Part shown: piece after piece, positions 48,992 through 60,700 of the stretch
Numbering within the stretch: the first letter of the stretch is position 1
Layout of the letters: the number at the start of each line of letters is the position of its first letter
Assembly (NCBI GenBank): GCA_002943765.1
Contig: PQWQ01000030.1
Span: 188,501 to 252,500, forward strand
Source: Psoroptes ovis
Taxonomy: Eukaryota > Arthropoda > Arachnida > Sarcoptiformes > Psoroptidae
DNA length: 64,000 nt
Reading direction: 5' to 3'
Translations under genes and position numbers: made by a program
Notes under the pieces: generated by a model
Told to the model about the DNA's origin: nothing
Seen by the model: only the letters and a program-made list of their open reading frames with translations
Databases searched by the model: none

Positions 48992-51900
48992 ATGCCTACA
49001 ACAATGGTACCAAACGATGTCCATCATCAACATCATTACCATCATTCGCATCATCATGGTGGTTCATTTCATCAACTTACAACTACAACCAACAATAATT
49101 ATCATCATTTTTGGCCGACAGCCACATCAACACCACCATCATTGTCTTCATCATCATCAGCATCATCATTGATATCATCATCATCATCGACATCATTAGT
49201 ATCGGCAGTTGTTGATGCATTAGCTCAACAAGATCAATGTAGAATGTCACATAAAGGTAAGTTTGTTAAATGTCAAATTGACAAAATCAACTGATTTCAA
49301 CAAAAATATTTGAGCTTCGATACAATCTTCTTTTCAATACTTTCAACTGCTCAACATATTCTTCCACTGTTATTATTAATTTCTATTCTTCAATCATCCT
49401 TGTTTCTATTATTCAATAAATGATGATGATGATAGGTATAATCACTGTGTGTGTATTATGTTTAAGGTTATGGTGGTGGCAAATGATGGTGGTGATGGTT
49501 GCAAAAGAATATGCTTTTTTTCCCATTTCTATACCCGTTGCACAATAATATATTCTCGAATATTTTTGTTTCATTGAAATTGTATAGGCAATTCTTTAGA
49601 ATTTCCAAACAGCAAATCACATTTTTGAAATTCATTGAACATAGCATTGAAATGATCCTTGATCGTGTGTTTGTTTGTCCTTTATTATTCTAAGAAAATA
49701 ATTCCTTTATTTTAATATTAGATTGTCCGAAAAGTTCTTGTTGATTTTCCAATTATTTTCTACGATATAACCAGCAAAAACTTTATGGACAATCTAATAA
49801 TAATAATAGATAGAATTCAATGGAAAATAATAATACAAAATTTCATGGTAAATCTAAATGATAAATATTCAGCTTATGATGATGATGATCATCATCATTT
49901 TGATCAAACATTTGTATTTGTATTTGTGAATGAATGAATATATATTTCTGTATTGTTTTCATATTACTTACATTCAAAAGCACAAGTTAATATTCTAGTC
50001 AAATTCAGTTAATTCAAAAAAAAGTATCAGTATTATTGTGTGTTAAAAATATTTACCATTCATTAAACCTTTGATTTTCAGTGTGTACGGTTGTCGATTC
50101 GAGGATTTTGAGTGAGCACACAAAAACACAATATGTTCGAGACTATAGATGATGATGATGAAAAAATCATTACGATAGGCACCAAAAAAAATCAAAAGGA
50201 TGAAATAATTCATTGTGCAATATTATTATTTTCTGGAATGTCTACATTCACAATCATCTATGCATAGCTCACTGTGTATTGCTTTTTTCAATTTCAATTT
50301 TTGAATTTTTTCTGAAAAATTCAATTTCACCATGCAAAATCTATTGAATCCTCTCAAATAGCTGTGTACCAATGAAAAAAAAAGACAGAGATTTGGGAGC
50401 AATTTTTCGATTATTTTAGCATCGGAACACAGGGTTAAAAAAATGCTCTAATTATATATGGTGTTTGATGGTTTTAAAATGGCAGAAATCACTAAAAAAT
50501 TTTAAAACATCAAATATTCGAGGTCATACGAATTCTTCTTCCTAATACTTTTCGTACATGAATGTAACGTATTCAAAAAACAAATAATGATAGGTTTTGT
50601 GTCAAATTTTTAAGGGAGAAAATTTCATTTCATTTTAAATTTTTCAAAAATGAAAATAATGAGATTCTGGCCTGGTTTGCTTCTTTCAATGTTCGGAGCT
50701 GAATGAAACTCTTTCGCGTGTATGTCTGTGTGTGTATGTGCCAAATAAAGATAATAACCTTTGATATAACCTTTGATTTGTGAAATGAAAAAAAAAATGT
50801 AAAAAATCATTGATTTTTTTATGGAAATCTAAATTTCCATATTGAATATCTAATAATAATAATACTAAGGCACTAAGGCACGTGTCCTTTGAGATATTAA
50901 TTATTATTACGAGAACAAAAGGATGAAACATGAACATGGAAATATGGAAAATTGAAATTTTTCCAATAATAATCTTTTTAATATTTAACATTAGGCTGTC
51001 CGCAAAGTTTTTGCCGATTATATCGTAGAAAATCATTGAAAAATCAACAAGAACTTTTCGGACAACTTAATATTTTTATTTGAGTTTTATGAATTTTTTC
51101 TCTTTTTGTTCGATGAAACATTGATCAAGCTTACTTACATTGATTAATTGAATTGATTTCATCGATCGATGATAGTGTATTGATCGATTGATTTATTGAA
51201 TCAATGAATCCATAGATTCGATTCCAATCAATGTGTCCATCACTTGTTCCTGCACACATCTTTCGACTTAATCAATTTACACACTTTTTGCATATATTCT
51301 TCTGCTTTGAATCTCGAATAAATGAATCTAAACTAGCCAACAATCATTCATTCATTGATTCATTTCTTTATTGAATATTCGTTGATTAGCTTCATTTTGA
51401 ATATTTGAGATCATTATTTTCAATCGTGTTATGCTGCTGCTGTTGTTTACCATTTACCACCAAATTATTTCACATTTGTTTATTTGGTTATTTGAATCTA
51501 ATTTAGTAGTTCAATAATAATAATTCATAGTTATTTGTTGGTGCACATGTTTTTGTTTGTTTGTACACGATTGATATTGAACGAAAATAAATACACACAC
51601 AGACAAATAATCACACACTAACAGCCTGAAGTAATTTAATTAGAAATTCCATGTATATTTTTATATTTTCGTCTGGTGAATTCAATGATGAATATAATTT
51701 GTTGTTGTCCGAAAAGTTCTTGCCGATTTTTCAATTGTTTTCTACGATATAATTGGCAAAAACTTTTTGGCAAATAATTTTTGTTGTATATCAATGAATG
51801 TGTGTTTCGGATAAAATTATGAGAATTAAGATTGAATGAATTATATGAGATGTATTTGTTCCCGAAAAAATATAATGATTTCGACGTACACATACATATT

Positions 51901-54900
51901 GGTAATTGGCAAAGAATAAATTTCATTTTCGAACCCAAAAACCCATACGAATCTATCCGGAAAATAAAACTAAAATCAAAGAAAATTTGAAAAATCATAA
52001 AGGACTCAAAGCACGTACCAAGCAAATCGTAAAAAATGAGATTGGAAAAATGAAAATCTCAAAGTAAATACTGAGATTTTCGTTTCGTTTTCAATACAAT
52101 CTTTGTTGATGTGAATTTTCCAAAGATCCGAAATCGAAAAATTCATAATTCTTCAATTTACAATTACAACGCTAAACATACATATAATAAAGATGATAAA
52201 TGGTGACCCAGTGCTGGTCAAATTTGACCATTGATTGACAAACAAAACAAACATAAATAAATTAAGACCAAAGAACAAATAATGTATCAATTTGTCTTGC
52301 TTGTCAACATACTTGATTGTTGTTTGATTATCGGGTTGTTGCTGATGATGATCAATACAACAACCAAAAAAGCTCATGAAATATGTTTAGCCTGTGTTCC
52401 CACTGTTCAGTGCTCAGCTATTCCCTTTCTCATACATACTAATGAATACATTTGTTGTCAGCATTATTTGAAAAATACATTCGAAAATATAAAATTTTTT
52501 AGGTGACAATTTCGACTCATTGACAATCACCATTATTTTATTATATTTATGTTTCTCAGAAATCGCAAAAATGAAAATTTTCAACAAATGACAGCATTTG
52601 AAATGTTGATCAATGTTGACATCAATTGACATCAATGATAATGCACATACACCCTTGGATGTGGTGTTTTCTCGATGTCATTCGAGAAACATTTATTTGA
52701 AATATTCATTTGAAAATGACTGAAAAATAACCGATTGACTGACGGACATTGTTTCGAATAATAATACTTTTTTGAATGGTTTTAGTACAATTCGTACATT
52801 GTGTGTGTTTTGCTGCATTTTGGAAATGTTTCACATTTTCAAATTTGTAATTTCGGTTTTTGTTATCACACGATTTTGACAAGCATTAAAAGTGTCATTG
52901 TGCAACACAATGAAATGCTCTAATAGAGATGATAATAATGACAATGAATGAATTTATAAATAAATAAATAAATAAAAATATCATTTTCAACAAATTTTGT
53001 TGTCAAAAAAATTGTCACATTTCATTTTCATTGCATATTTATTTTTATTATTAAGTTGTCCGAAAAATTTTTGCCGATTATATTGTAGAAAATCATTGAA
53101 AAATCGACAAGAACTTTTCGGACAATCTAATATTATGCAAATTTTGAAATGAATAAATTTTATTTTTGTGAAAAAAATTTTCCATTAAAAATTCTGAATA
53201 AATGTAATGTAAAACACATGAAATTAATGGAGAAATATTTGTATTTTCGTTGATGAGATCAATTTTAACCTGTTATATGACCAAATATTTAGTAAAAATC
53301 ATAAAAATCTATTTGGTTGCCCGAAAAGTTCTTGCCGATTTTTCAATAATTTTCTACGATATAATCGGCAAAAACTTTTCGGACAACCTGATATTTTTTG
53401 TTTCACTTTTATTTTAACTGTAACTAATGAAATTTGAATTGATTAATTGTCGTTGTCTTCTTAAAGGAACAACATTTAAATCGAGTGAAATCGATGCTAT
53501 TCATTCATTCATTCAACCATTTAATTGCGGCTTTTTTTTTGCTGTTCATTGAGCCCAAAAAGAAACAGAAATAAATAAGTAAAAGATATAAGGAAATGAT
53601 GTTTACAGCCAATGATGATGATGATGATGCTGAAGAGGGTGGAAAATAGTAGAGGGTACAACAACACATAGTTGCATTTTCTTTATTTTCAATCATTCAT
53701 TTTTAAGCAACTTTATTTATTTATTTATTTCTTGACTGTAATACATACATGTGTACTTTTTCGCCGAACCGTTTTGAACGCTTGATTCCACGTGAACGCC
53801 TCATAAAGCTTTTTCAATCTTCAAGTTATCCAACCAACCATCCATCCATCCATCTACATCCAGTGATCCATTCACAAAAGAAAATCTTTCAAGAATGAAC
53901 AAGGTTCATAAAGGAAAACAATTCGATTTAGTTTTGAAAAATCATTTACTCGATATTTTTTGCTGTGTTTGACTTGAATTAAATAAAGAAGTACCAAAGA
54001 GAATTGTATTAGTATTAACCACATGGATTTGATCAATTTATTTATTTTTCCACCATTTATCAAATTAACTGGATCATAATTTTATTTGAATTCAAAGTTT
54101 TGTTTATCAAAGAATAAATGAAAAAAAATTTAAAATGTCAACCATTGAAGCAAGAATAAATAAAATAAATAAATATTGAGTTGTCCTAAAAGTTTTTGCC
54201 GATTTACTAATTGAAAAACATTTTAAAATCGGCAAAAACTTTCAGGACAGCCTAACAAAATCAATAAAGTAAATCACTCGTGCTTACACGAGCACATATA
54301 ATCACACAACACAAATCATTGTGTGTTTCTATTGTGAATCATCATCTTTGATTGTCTCTGTGTGTTTTGAAACATCTTTATGAAAAAAAAATCCGAATCA
54401 GTTAAATGAAGCCAAAAATGATTATCTGCGCTCAAACGGACACGAATAGAATTCATTGAATGGAATGAGATGAATGAATGAATAAATTTTTGATAATTTT
54501 CATTCATTCATTGTTCAATGTTTCAAAATCACTTATTTAAGCACTTAATTGTGTGTGTAATAATGATGAATAAATCAATCAATCAATCATGGATCAATCA
54601 ACAAACTTTTGACAATATTTTGTTTGTTTATTTTTGATTTGTTTATCAATCAATTTATTTATTTATTAACAAGTTTTTTTTGTTTCTGCTCAATCAACTA
54701 ATGATGATTAACTAATCAATTTTTTTTTTGTTGACTGTTTTCACATCAGGACACTCAGGAATCAATCAATTAGGCGGCGTCTATGTGAACGGGCGTCCAT
54801 TGCCTGATTCGACCCGCCAAAAAATTGTCGAGCTAGCACATAGTGGTGCTCGACCTTGTGACATATCTCGTATATTACAGGTAATTTTTTTTTTAATAAA

Positions 54901-55173
54901 AAATTGATTATTATTAATTGAAATGATAATTTCTTCTTCTCAATCTGTTTTGTTCAGGTGTCCAACGGTTGTGTATCCAAAATTCTAGGTCGATATTACG
55001 AGACTGGCTCAATACGTCCAAGAGCGATTGGTGGTAGTAAACCACGAGTTGCAACATCGGACGTTGTAGCCAAGATCGCTCAATATAAACGTGAATGTCC
55101 ATCAATTTTTGCTTGGGAAATTCGTGATAGGTTATTGTCTGAAGGAGCCTGTAACAATGATAATGTACCATCG
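48992..55173 (+). CDS. PAX6: Pax6/eyeless-type paired-domain transcription factor, 5' part
   Basis: Exons 48992-49256, 54750-54880 and 54958-55173 code for the first 204 residues; the gene continues beyond the window. Exon 1 holds a His/Ser-rich N-terminus ending QCRMSHK, the analogue of the MAHK of Drosophila eyeless just before the paired domain. An in-frame stop lies just above this ATG. The paired domain starts GHSGINQLGG (residue 89) and runs to NNDNVPS. The Pax6-specific I, Q and N of DISRILQVSN separate it from Pax2/5/8. The second and third exons are 131 and 216 bp, the sizes of human PAX6 exons 5 and 6. The homeodomain is not in the window. Intron 1 is 5.5 kb. Pax6 controls head and eye patterning; astigmatid mites lack eyes, so a brain role is more likely here (inference). 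Confidence 0.93.
49718..49797 (+). mobile_element. 80-bp mariner-type MITE
   Basis: TTAGATTGTCCGAAAAGTTC left, AACTTTATGGACAATCTAA right, TA on both sides, exactly 80 bp, common centre type. Confidence 0.88.
50991..51070 (-). mobile_element. 80-bp mariner-type MITE
   Basis: TTAGGCTGTCCGCAAAGTTT left, GAACTTTTCGGACAACTTAA right, exactly 80 bp, common centre reversed. TA on the right flank only. Confidence 0.87.
51700..51779 (+). mobile_element. Decayed mariner-type MITE
   Basis: TTGTTGTCCGAAAAGTTCTT left and the common centre are clear. The right end (AACTTTTTGGCAAATAA) has lost the GGACAACC terminus. Confidence 0.75.
53051..53130 (-). mobile_element. 80-bp mariner-type MITE
   Basis: TTAAGTTGTCCGAAAAATTT left, GAACTTTTCGGACAATCTAA right, TA on both sides, exactly 80 bp, common centre reversed. 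Confidence 0.9.
53313..53392 (+). mobile_element. 80-bp mariner-type MITE
   Basis: TTTGGTTGCCCGAAAAGTTC left, AAACTTTTCGGACAACCTGA right, TA on both sides, exactly 80 bp, common centre forward. Confidence 0.9.
54176..54255. mobile_element. 80-bp mariner-type MITE
   Basis: TTGAGTTGTCCTAAAAGTTT left, AAACTTTCAGGACAGCCTAA right, exactly 80 bp. The TCCT/AGGA change is present in both arms, so the two arms changed together. TA on the left flank. Confidence 0.87.
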
Positions 55174-56085
55174 GTAAGTTCTATTATTATTGTCCTTATT
55201 AAAAAAAAAAAAAAATTGAATACACACACAAAACCAACCAAACAAATGCTCAATTTGGAACATATGTTTGCCGTAATCAAATCAAAATCAAAAAAATTAA
55301 AGATTGTAACAAATAATTTGATTGATTGAAATGTTCCAATTTCAATGACAATGACAATGCGATGATCGGTCACCACCAATCAATCTAGGCAATCATCGAC
55401 TATTTATTCCAATAATTATAATAATAACAATAAATTACCATTCATTATTTATACAATATTCGACCTTCGGCTTTTGAACAGCAAAAAAAGAGCAGGAAAA
55501 ATCAGACCCGTAATAACAATGAATAATAAATAAATGACAATTTTTTAACAATGAATATGATTGACAACAACAATGCTGTTGAAATCAATTCAAAATATTT
55601 TTGAAATTGAAAATTTTGACTGTAGACCCTTTAAAAAAATATGAGAAAAATTGTAAGAAATAAATTAGCCTCAAAAAATAAAACATTTATCAATTCAGAT
55701 CATCAATTTTCAGCTCAGTTATCGATTGATCTTGTCGACTTAAAGGGTTCATTTAAGAAAAAAATGATAATTGAGTTATAATAATAACAAATAGTAGAGT
55801 AGTACTGCCAGCTCTTTATACAATTGGCCATGAAATGATCAAATTCACATTTAGTTAAACTATAGTTAAGATGATGTATTTAATAATCATTAAAATGAAA
55901 TTGAATTGAATTTGAAAAAAACGATCGATCGATCGATATTATCTTATCAATTAATGATGGTTGCAGCAGCTCAAAGAAATCAAAAATTTGAACATTATTA
56001 TTATAATAAATAAATGATGATTAACTGTGTTGAATTGAAAATAAATTTGATAAACATGAGCTGTCTTTTAACTGATTCATTAATA
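55174..56085. other. Pax6 intron, part upstream of the retroelement
   Basis: Begins with a strong GTAAGT donor. AT-rich, with a GATC tandem run at about 55922-55937. No exon seen; the next paired-domain exon (starting VSSIN in other animals) is not found before the window ends. Confidence 0.6.
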
Positions 56086-56535
56086 TGTAATAGAAATGGT
56101 AGTTATTGATCTAAAGGGATGTTATTTAACATCATTAATTTTTAAATCGTTAGCTTAATGATGATAATGTTTAGCTGATTACCATATTTGGCAAAAAAAT
56201 TCCAATTTAATCACATTGGCTAAACATGCACATCGTTATGATTTAAAGTATTCAAAACATCCTCGATTTAATTACCTTTCTATCACATTCCTTTCTCATA
56301 ATGTATATATTTTCCGTCATTTTAATCAAAATGAAAAATTTTTTCCAATTATTATTCAGTCAGTCGTTATTTTCATCAAATGTTGTCATTGTCATTGTCA
56401 TTATCATTTTTATCAATAAATAAAATTTTTACAAAAAAAAAAAAAAAAACTTGTTGTTGTGTCATAACTTTATTTCGTAAAAAAAAAAAAGTTAAATTCA
56501 ACCAAAATTGCGCTCTCCACCACGTATATCTTATA
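56086..56535 (+). repeat. 5' LTR, 450 bp
   Basis: Starts TGTAATAGAAATGG and ends CTTATA. Compared by eye with the 3' LTR, I see two single-base differences (CATAACTTT against CATAAGTTT, and an A or inserted G after TTTCGT) plus a poly(A) run two bases longer. AATAAATAAA at about 56416 is a likely poly(A) signal. A 67-codon ORF inside each LTR is not taken as a gene. Confidence 0.93.
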
Positions 56536-56571
56536 AGCCAGCAAGATTGAACATTACAAAATATTAATAAG

Positions 56572-57720
56572 ATGAGTACCTCCGACGTTTTGATGAAGAA
56601 TCTCCAGGAATTGGAGAAAGAGAAGCCAGTTATTAGGCGAATGATAACTGAAGTATTTAACCAAATTAACGAAAAAACGATTGATGCTTACGATTTGGTA
56701 AAGAAAACATTGGAATTAGCGAAGAGAGTCGCAGACTATCGAGCCAAATTCAAAGCATCAGCAGATTATGGACGTGAACATGGACTTCCGTTTGATTCCG
56801 AAAAATATGAATTGATCAATACAGATTATCATCAGAAACTTGATAAAATATACGAAGTGGCCGACAAAACAAAGCAGGACATCAAAAAAATAAATATATT
56901 TGAAATGACCATCCAAGACGACGCAACTAAAGCTAGAAATGAACCAAGTAAGTCAAATATAACTAATCAACAATTTCAACAGGAAACAATCACAATGACA
57001 ACCGAAGCTGAACCAAAAACGATGCCTGAAAAATTTATTTTAAAAGAAATTGAAAAAATTAAACCATTTTCGGGGAAATTTTTAGATTTTCGGAAATTTT
57101 TCGAAAGTCTAACATCACTTTTAGACCTTAGCTGTTTACCCCCGCAACGAAAAATCGATATAATTGCTGAAAAATTAGATGGACCAAGTCGACAACTTAT
57201 AAATAGTATGGGCGATGAAGACGACTACGAGAAGGTCAAAACCATATTGCGTGAAAAATTTTATGATCCGTATGAAGTCGTATTAAATATAGCTCAACAG
57301 TTAAGAAGTCTTCCAAAGTTGACAAATAATTTTGATATAATGGGTATGGAACGAATACTGGAAGATATAAAGAAAACTGAAAAATTAATGATAAAGGTTA
57401 ATATTAATCCCGCTTACACGTATCAATTCAAAAGAATCATCTATCAAAAATTGACATATGAAATTATTAGTAAATTGGGTTGTGTTAGCGAAACCGATTT
57501 AAGTATCATTATCGAAGTATTGGAAAAAGAACATAAATTGGCTAGAAGTAGAAGGGAAGATCAGAATCTCTTTGATGATTTCCTGAATTGCAATCCAATT
57601 GTTAAAACAAGTCCACAGAGACAAAATACAAGGTCAACCTATTGTTATTTTTGTAATAATCCAACACATAAATCTATTGATTGCTACGCTAAAATACCGT
57701 TGAAAACCAAAAAAATATAA
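56572..57720 (+). CDS. gag: Retroelement Gag
   Basis: 382 residues. The N-terminal half is helical and charged (LQELEKEKPVIRRM, LELAKRVADYRAKF). From about 160 comes a DUF1759-like block: KPFSGKFLDFRKFFESL, then KIDIIAEKLDGPSRQLI and VKTILREKFYDP. Near the end is one CCHC zinc knuckle (CYFCNNPTHKSIDC, about 357-370). Two further knuckles continue in the -1 frame, so the nucleocapsid region is completed only in a Gag-Pol product. DUF1759 with three such knuckles is typical of BEL/Pao elements (family knowledge), while Pol here is Ty3 type. Only 36 bp separate the LTR end from this ATG. Confidence 0.88.
   Translation: MSTSDVLMKNLQELEKEKPVIRRMITEVFNQINEKTIDAYDLVKKTLELAKRVADYRAKFKASADYGREHGLPFDSEKYELINTDYHQKLDKIYEVADKTKQDIKKINIFEMTIQDDATKARNEPSKSNITNQQFQQETITMTTEAEPKTMPEKFILKEIEKIKPFSGKFLDFRKFFESLTSLLDLSCLPPQRKIDIIAEKLDGPSRQLINSMGDEDDYEKVKTILREKFYDPYEVVLNIAQQLRSLPKLTNNFDIMGMERILEDIKKTEKLMIKVNINPAYTYQFKRIIYQKLTYEIISKLGCVSETDLSIIIEVLEKEHKLARSRREDQNLFDDFLNCNPIVKTSPQRQNTRSTYCYFCNNPTHKSIDCYAKIPLKTKKI
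57707..57720 (+). promoter_or_regulatory. Probable -1 ribosomal frameshift site between gag and pol
   Basis: CCAAAAAAATATAA holds seven A followed by the gag stop. The pol frame is -1 relative to gag and is open across this point. Slipping at AAA-AAA continues into NIIWEKNLCIRC, joining the zinc knuckles sensibly. The gag phase is not the classic X-XXY-YYZ register (the first base of the heptamer is C), so the exact slip codon is uncertain. Confidence 0.55.
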
Positions 57721-57767
57721 TTTGGGAAAAAAATTTATGCATCAGATGTTTAGAAAAAGGACATCGT

Positions 57768-60700
57768 ATGAAAAACTGTAATTCAAAACGAATATGTCAA
57801 ATTTGTAAAAGTGGTCATCATGAAATTCTATGCCAAACACCTCAGCAAGACAATCCAAGATGGACTAATCAATCTAATGTTAACAGAGGAAATTATCGAT
57901 CGATTACGTCTCCACAAAGAAATATGATTGAATACCCACAACAAAGATCGAATACCCCAAGAACAAAAGTTAAAGAAAGTTATGTGTGCGAAACCATGAA
58001 TACAAAAAGTAATGATATGAAGTCCCATGTTCAACAAAATTCCGATACAAATGAACAAAAAGAAATGAAAGATACAAAACCCGATGATTATGAAGTCCAG
58101 ACAATGGAGGATGAGTTAATTGGTCTATCAAATCTAGAATCAAATATGCTCCACATGATGATGGCTCAGACGGAAACAACAGATATGGCTAAAAGAAAAG
58201 ATTTGGAAGAACCAGTGGTAGTGAAAGCCCAAGTGAATGGTTTTGAACAAGAACTCATGATTGATAGCGGAGCAAACATCAGCTTCATAACACCGATGTA
58301 TGTCAAAAAACTGTTGCTAAAAGAGAAACCAACAAACGAAAATATATTCACTTTGGGAGCAAATGTTCATATAAAAGGCATATGTACGACAACAGTAAAA
58401 ATTGAAAATATTGAACATGAAGTTAAATTTTATGTTGTACCGCATAGAAAAGATATAATCGCTTTAGGCAGGGATGCAATGCGAAGTTTCGGAATAAGTA
58501 TTACTCCAGAAGATGAAAACAAATGGAAAGTAAAAATTAATATTGGTCAGAGTAAAGAAAAGGACGTTGAAGACCACGATATAAGAAATTTATTGAAAAG
58601 GTACAAAGATGTTTTTGCTAAAAATAAAGAAGATATTGGATGTATAAAAAATGAAATGGCACAAATTCATCTATCAAATGAAATACCGATTACATGCCGT
58701 CCTTACCCCTGTACAGCGATGGACCAGGAAATAATCGATAAAGAAATTGACCGGTTATTGAAAATGGATGTGATTGAACCATCAAACTCACCATTCTGTT
58801 TTCCAATAGTACTGGTTGATAAGAAAGATGAAGGAAAAAAAACAAGATTATGTGTTGATTATAGAAAATTGAATGCCGTAACAATTGTAGAACATTATCC
58901 CATGCCGAAAATATCAGATATTGATGAACGGTTGATAAATTCGACGTATTTTACAACTTTAGATATTAGTCAAGGATACTATCATGTGATGATGGATCCA
59001 AATGATCGTGGTAAAACAGGATTTGTGACAAAATACGACCAGTATCAATGGAAAAGACTACCATTTGGATTAAAAAACGCTCCGATGATTTTCCAAAGAA
59101 TCATATGGTCATTAATAAAAAGAAATAATCTACACATGTACTGTCACAACTATATTGATGACATTATTATTTTCTCAAGAACAAAGAAGGAACATCTTAC
59201 GCATTTGGATAATGTAATGAACGTTTTGCTGAAAGAAAATATAAAATTAAAATTGTCGAAATGTATCTTTGGTATGAAATCTATTATATTTTTGGGACAT
59301 AAGATCTCTGAACATGGAATCGCTCCATGCAAATCAAATATTGAAGCAATAATAAAAGCAGAACCACCTAAAAATTTGAAAGATTTAAGGGGATTTCTTG
59401 GCAAAATCAATTATTACCATAAATTCATTCCGAATAGAGCGGAAGCGACGTATTATCTAACGGAATTATTGAAGAAAAATCAGAAATGGGAATGGACCGA
59501 AAATCAACAAAAAGAATTTGAAAATTTGAAAAATTTGCTTATCAAAGAACCTATTTTAAAATTGTTCAATCCTGAATTGGAAATTAAAATTTACACAGAT
59601 GCAAGTTTAAAAGGTATTGGTGCAGTATTGAAACAAATTCATCCCAATGAACAAGAATATCCTGTCGCTTACTTTTCAAAAAAGTTGCTGCCATATCAAC
59701 AAAGATATTCAGCATCTGAATTAGAATGCTTAGCAATTCTTGAAGCGGTAGAATATTGGCATTATTGGTTAGTTGGACAAAATTTCACTATCGTTACTGA
59801 TCACAAACCGTTGGAAAGCCTGAAAAAAATAAAAAAGCCGAAAACAAGGTTGTTCAATTGGGCTTTGCGGCTAAGCTCGTATCAATTTAATATTGTGTAC
59901 AGAAAGGGCGTTGATAATCAAGAAGCCGATTACCTCTCACGCCATCCGATCCATGATTTAGAAGAAATGGCTAAAGCTCCGATGATCATGTTTACAAATC
60001 TTTGGGAAGATACTGATAAAATTATGGCAATTCAAAAAAATTATAATCCGAAACAGTTGAATAAATGCTATGGAAAAAATGGAATTATTTATCGAAAGAA
60101 AAAGAATTTTGAACAAATCTTCATCCCAAAAGAGGAAGCGGAAAACGAACTCAGACGAACTCATCACGAATTTGGCCATATAGGCTCAGTCCATTTATAC
60201 GAGCATTATTCCAGAAGATATTACACCCCAGATATTATGAAGATCATTAAAAAAGTGGTGCAAAATTGTGAGGTGTGTAATATCACCAAGAAAAACTCTT
60301 ATCGTTTTGGATTTATGGGTCAAATAGGACCAGCGAAATTACCATTCGAAATCATCCATATCGATACAATAGGAGGATTCCAAAGTTTTGGATCAAATAA
60401 ACGATTTTTACATCTAGCAATCGATGCTTTTACAAGATTTATATGGATTATTTGTTCAAAGACGCAGACGGCAAAAGATATGATAAATTTGGTCAAAAAA
60501 ATTCAAAGCGTAACGAAACCAAAATTGATTATTGCTGACCAATATCCGGCAATAAAAGGAACCGAATTCAAAACGTACTTAAAGAGGAACAACATAGGTA
60601 TTATGTTTATCCCGAGGGATCATCCTTCCAGTAATGGGATCGTCGAACGTGTAAACCAAACAATTTGCGATCGAATCCGTCATAAAATATACGAAACATC

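Larger units (their letters stand above)
49257..54749. other. Pax6 intron 1, 5.5 kb, MITE-rich
   Basis: No coding exon seen. It holds six MITE copies (49718, 50991, 51699, 53051, 53313, 54176), the densest cluster of the family in the window. Two of them lie only 180 bp apart. Possible enhancer sequence cannot be told from filler by eye. Confidence 0.6.

Noticed and set aside
40019..54255. Regularly sized repeats as a CRISPR-like or tRNA-like array
   Set aside because: Spacing is irregular, copies are palindromic with TA flanks, and the genome is eukaryotic; MITEs explain them.
55174..55329. Coding continues past NVPS as VSSI, as in the Pax6 paired domain
   Set aside because: The donor GTAAGT happens to read Val-Ser; after VSSI the sequence turns into poly-Lys and loses the domain. 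Human PAX6 also splices here.
55922..55937. GATC tandem run
   Set aside because: Short simple repeat; no reason to think it functional.
56216..56419. 67-codon ORF, repeated exactly at 62909-63112
   Set aside because: It lies inside both LTRs and is duplicated only because the LTRs are. No protein features.
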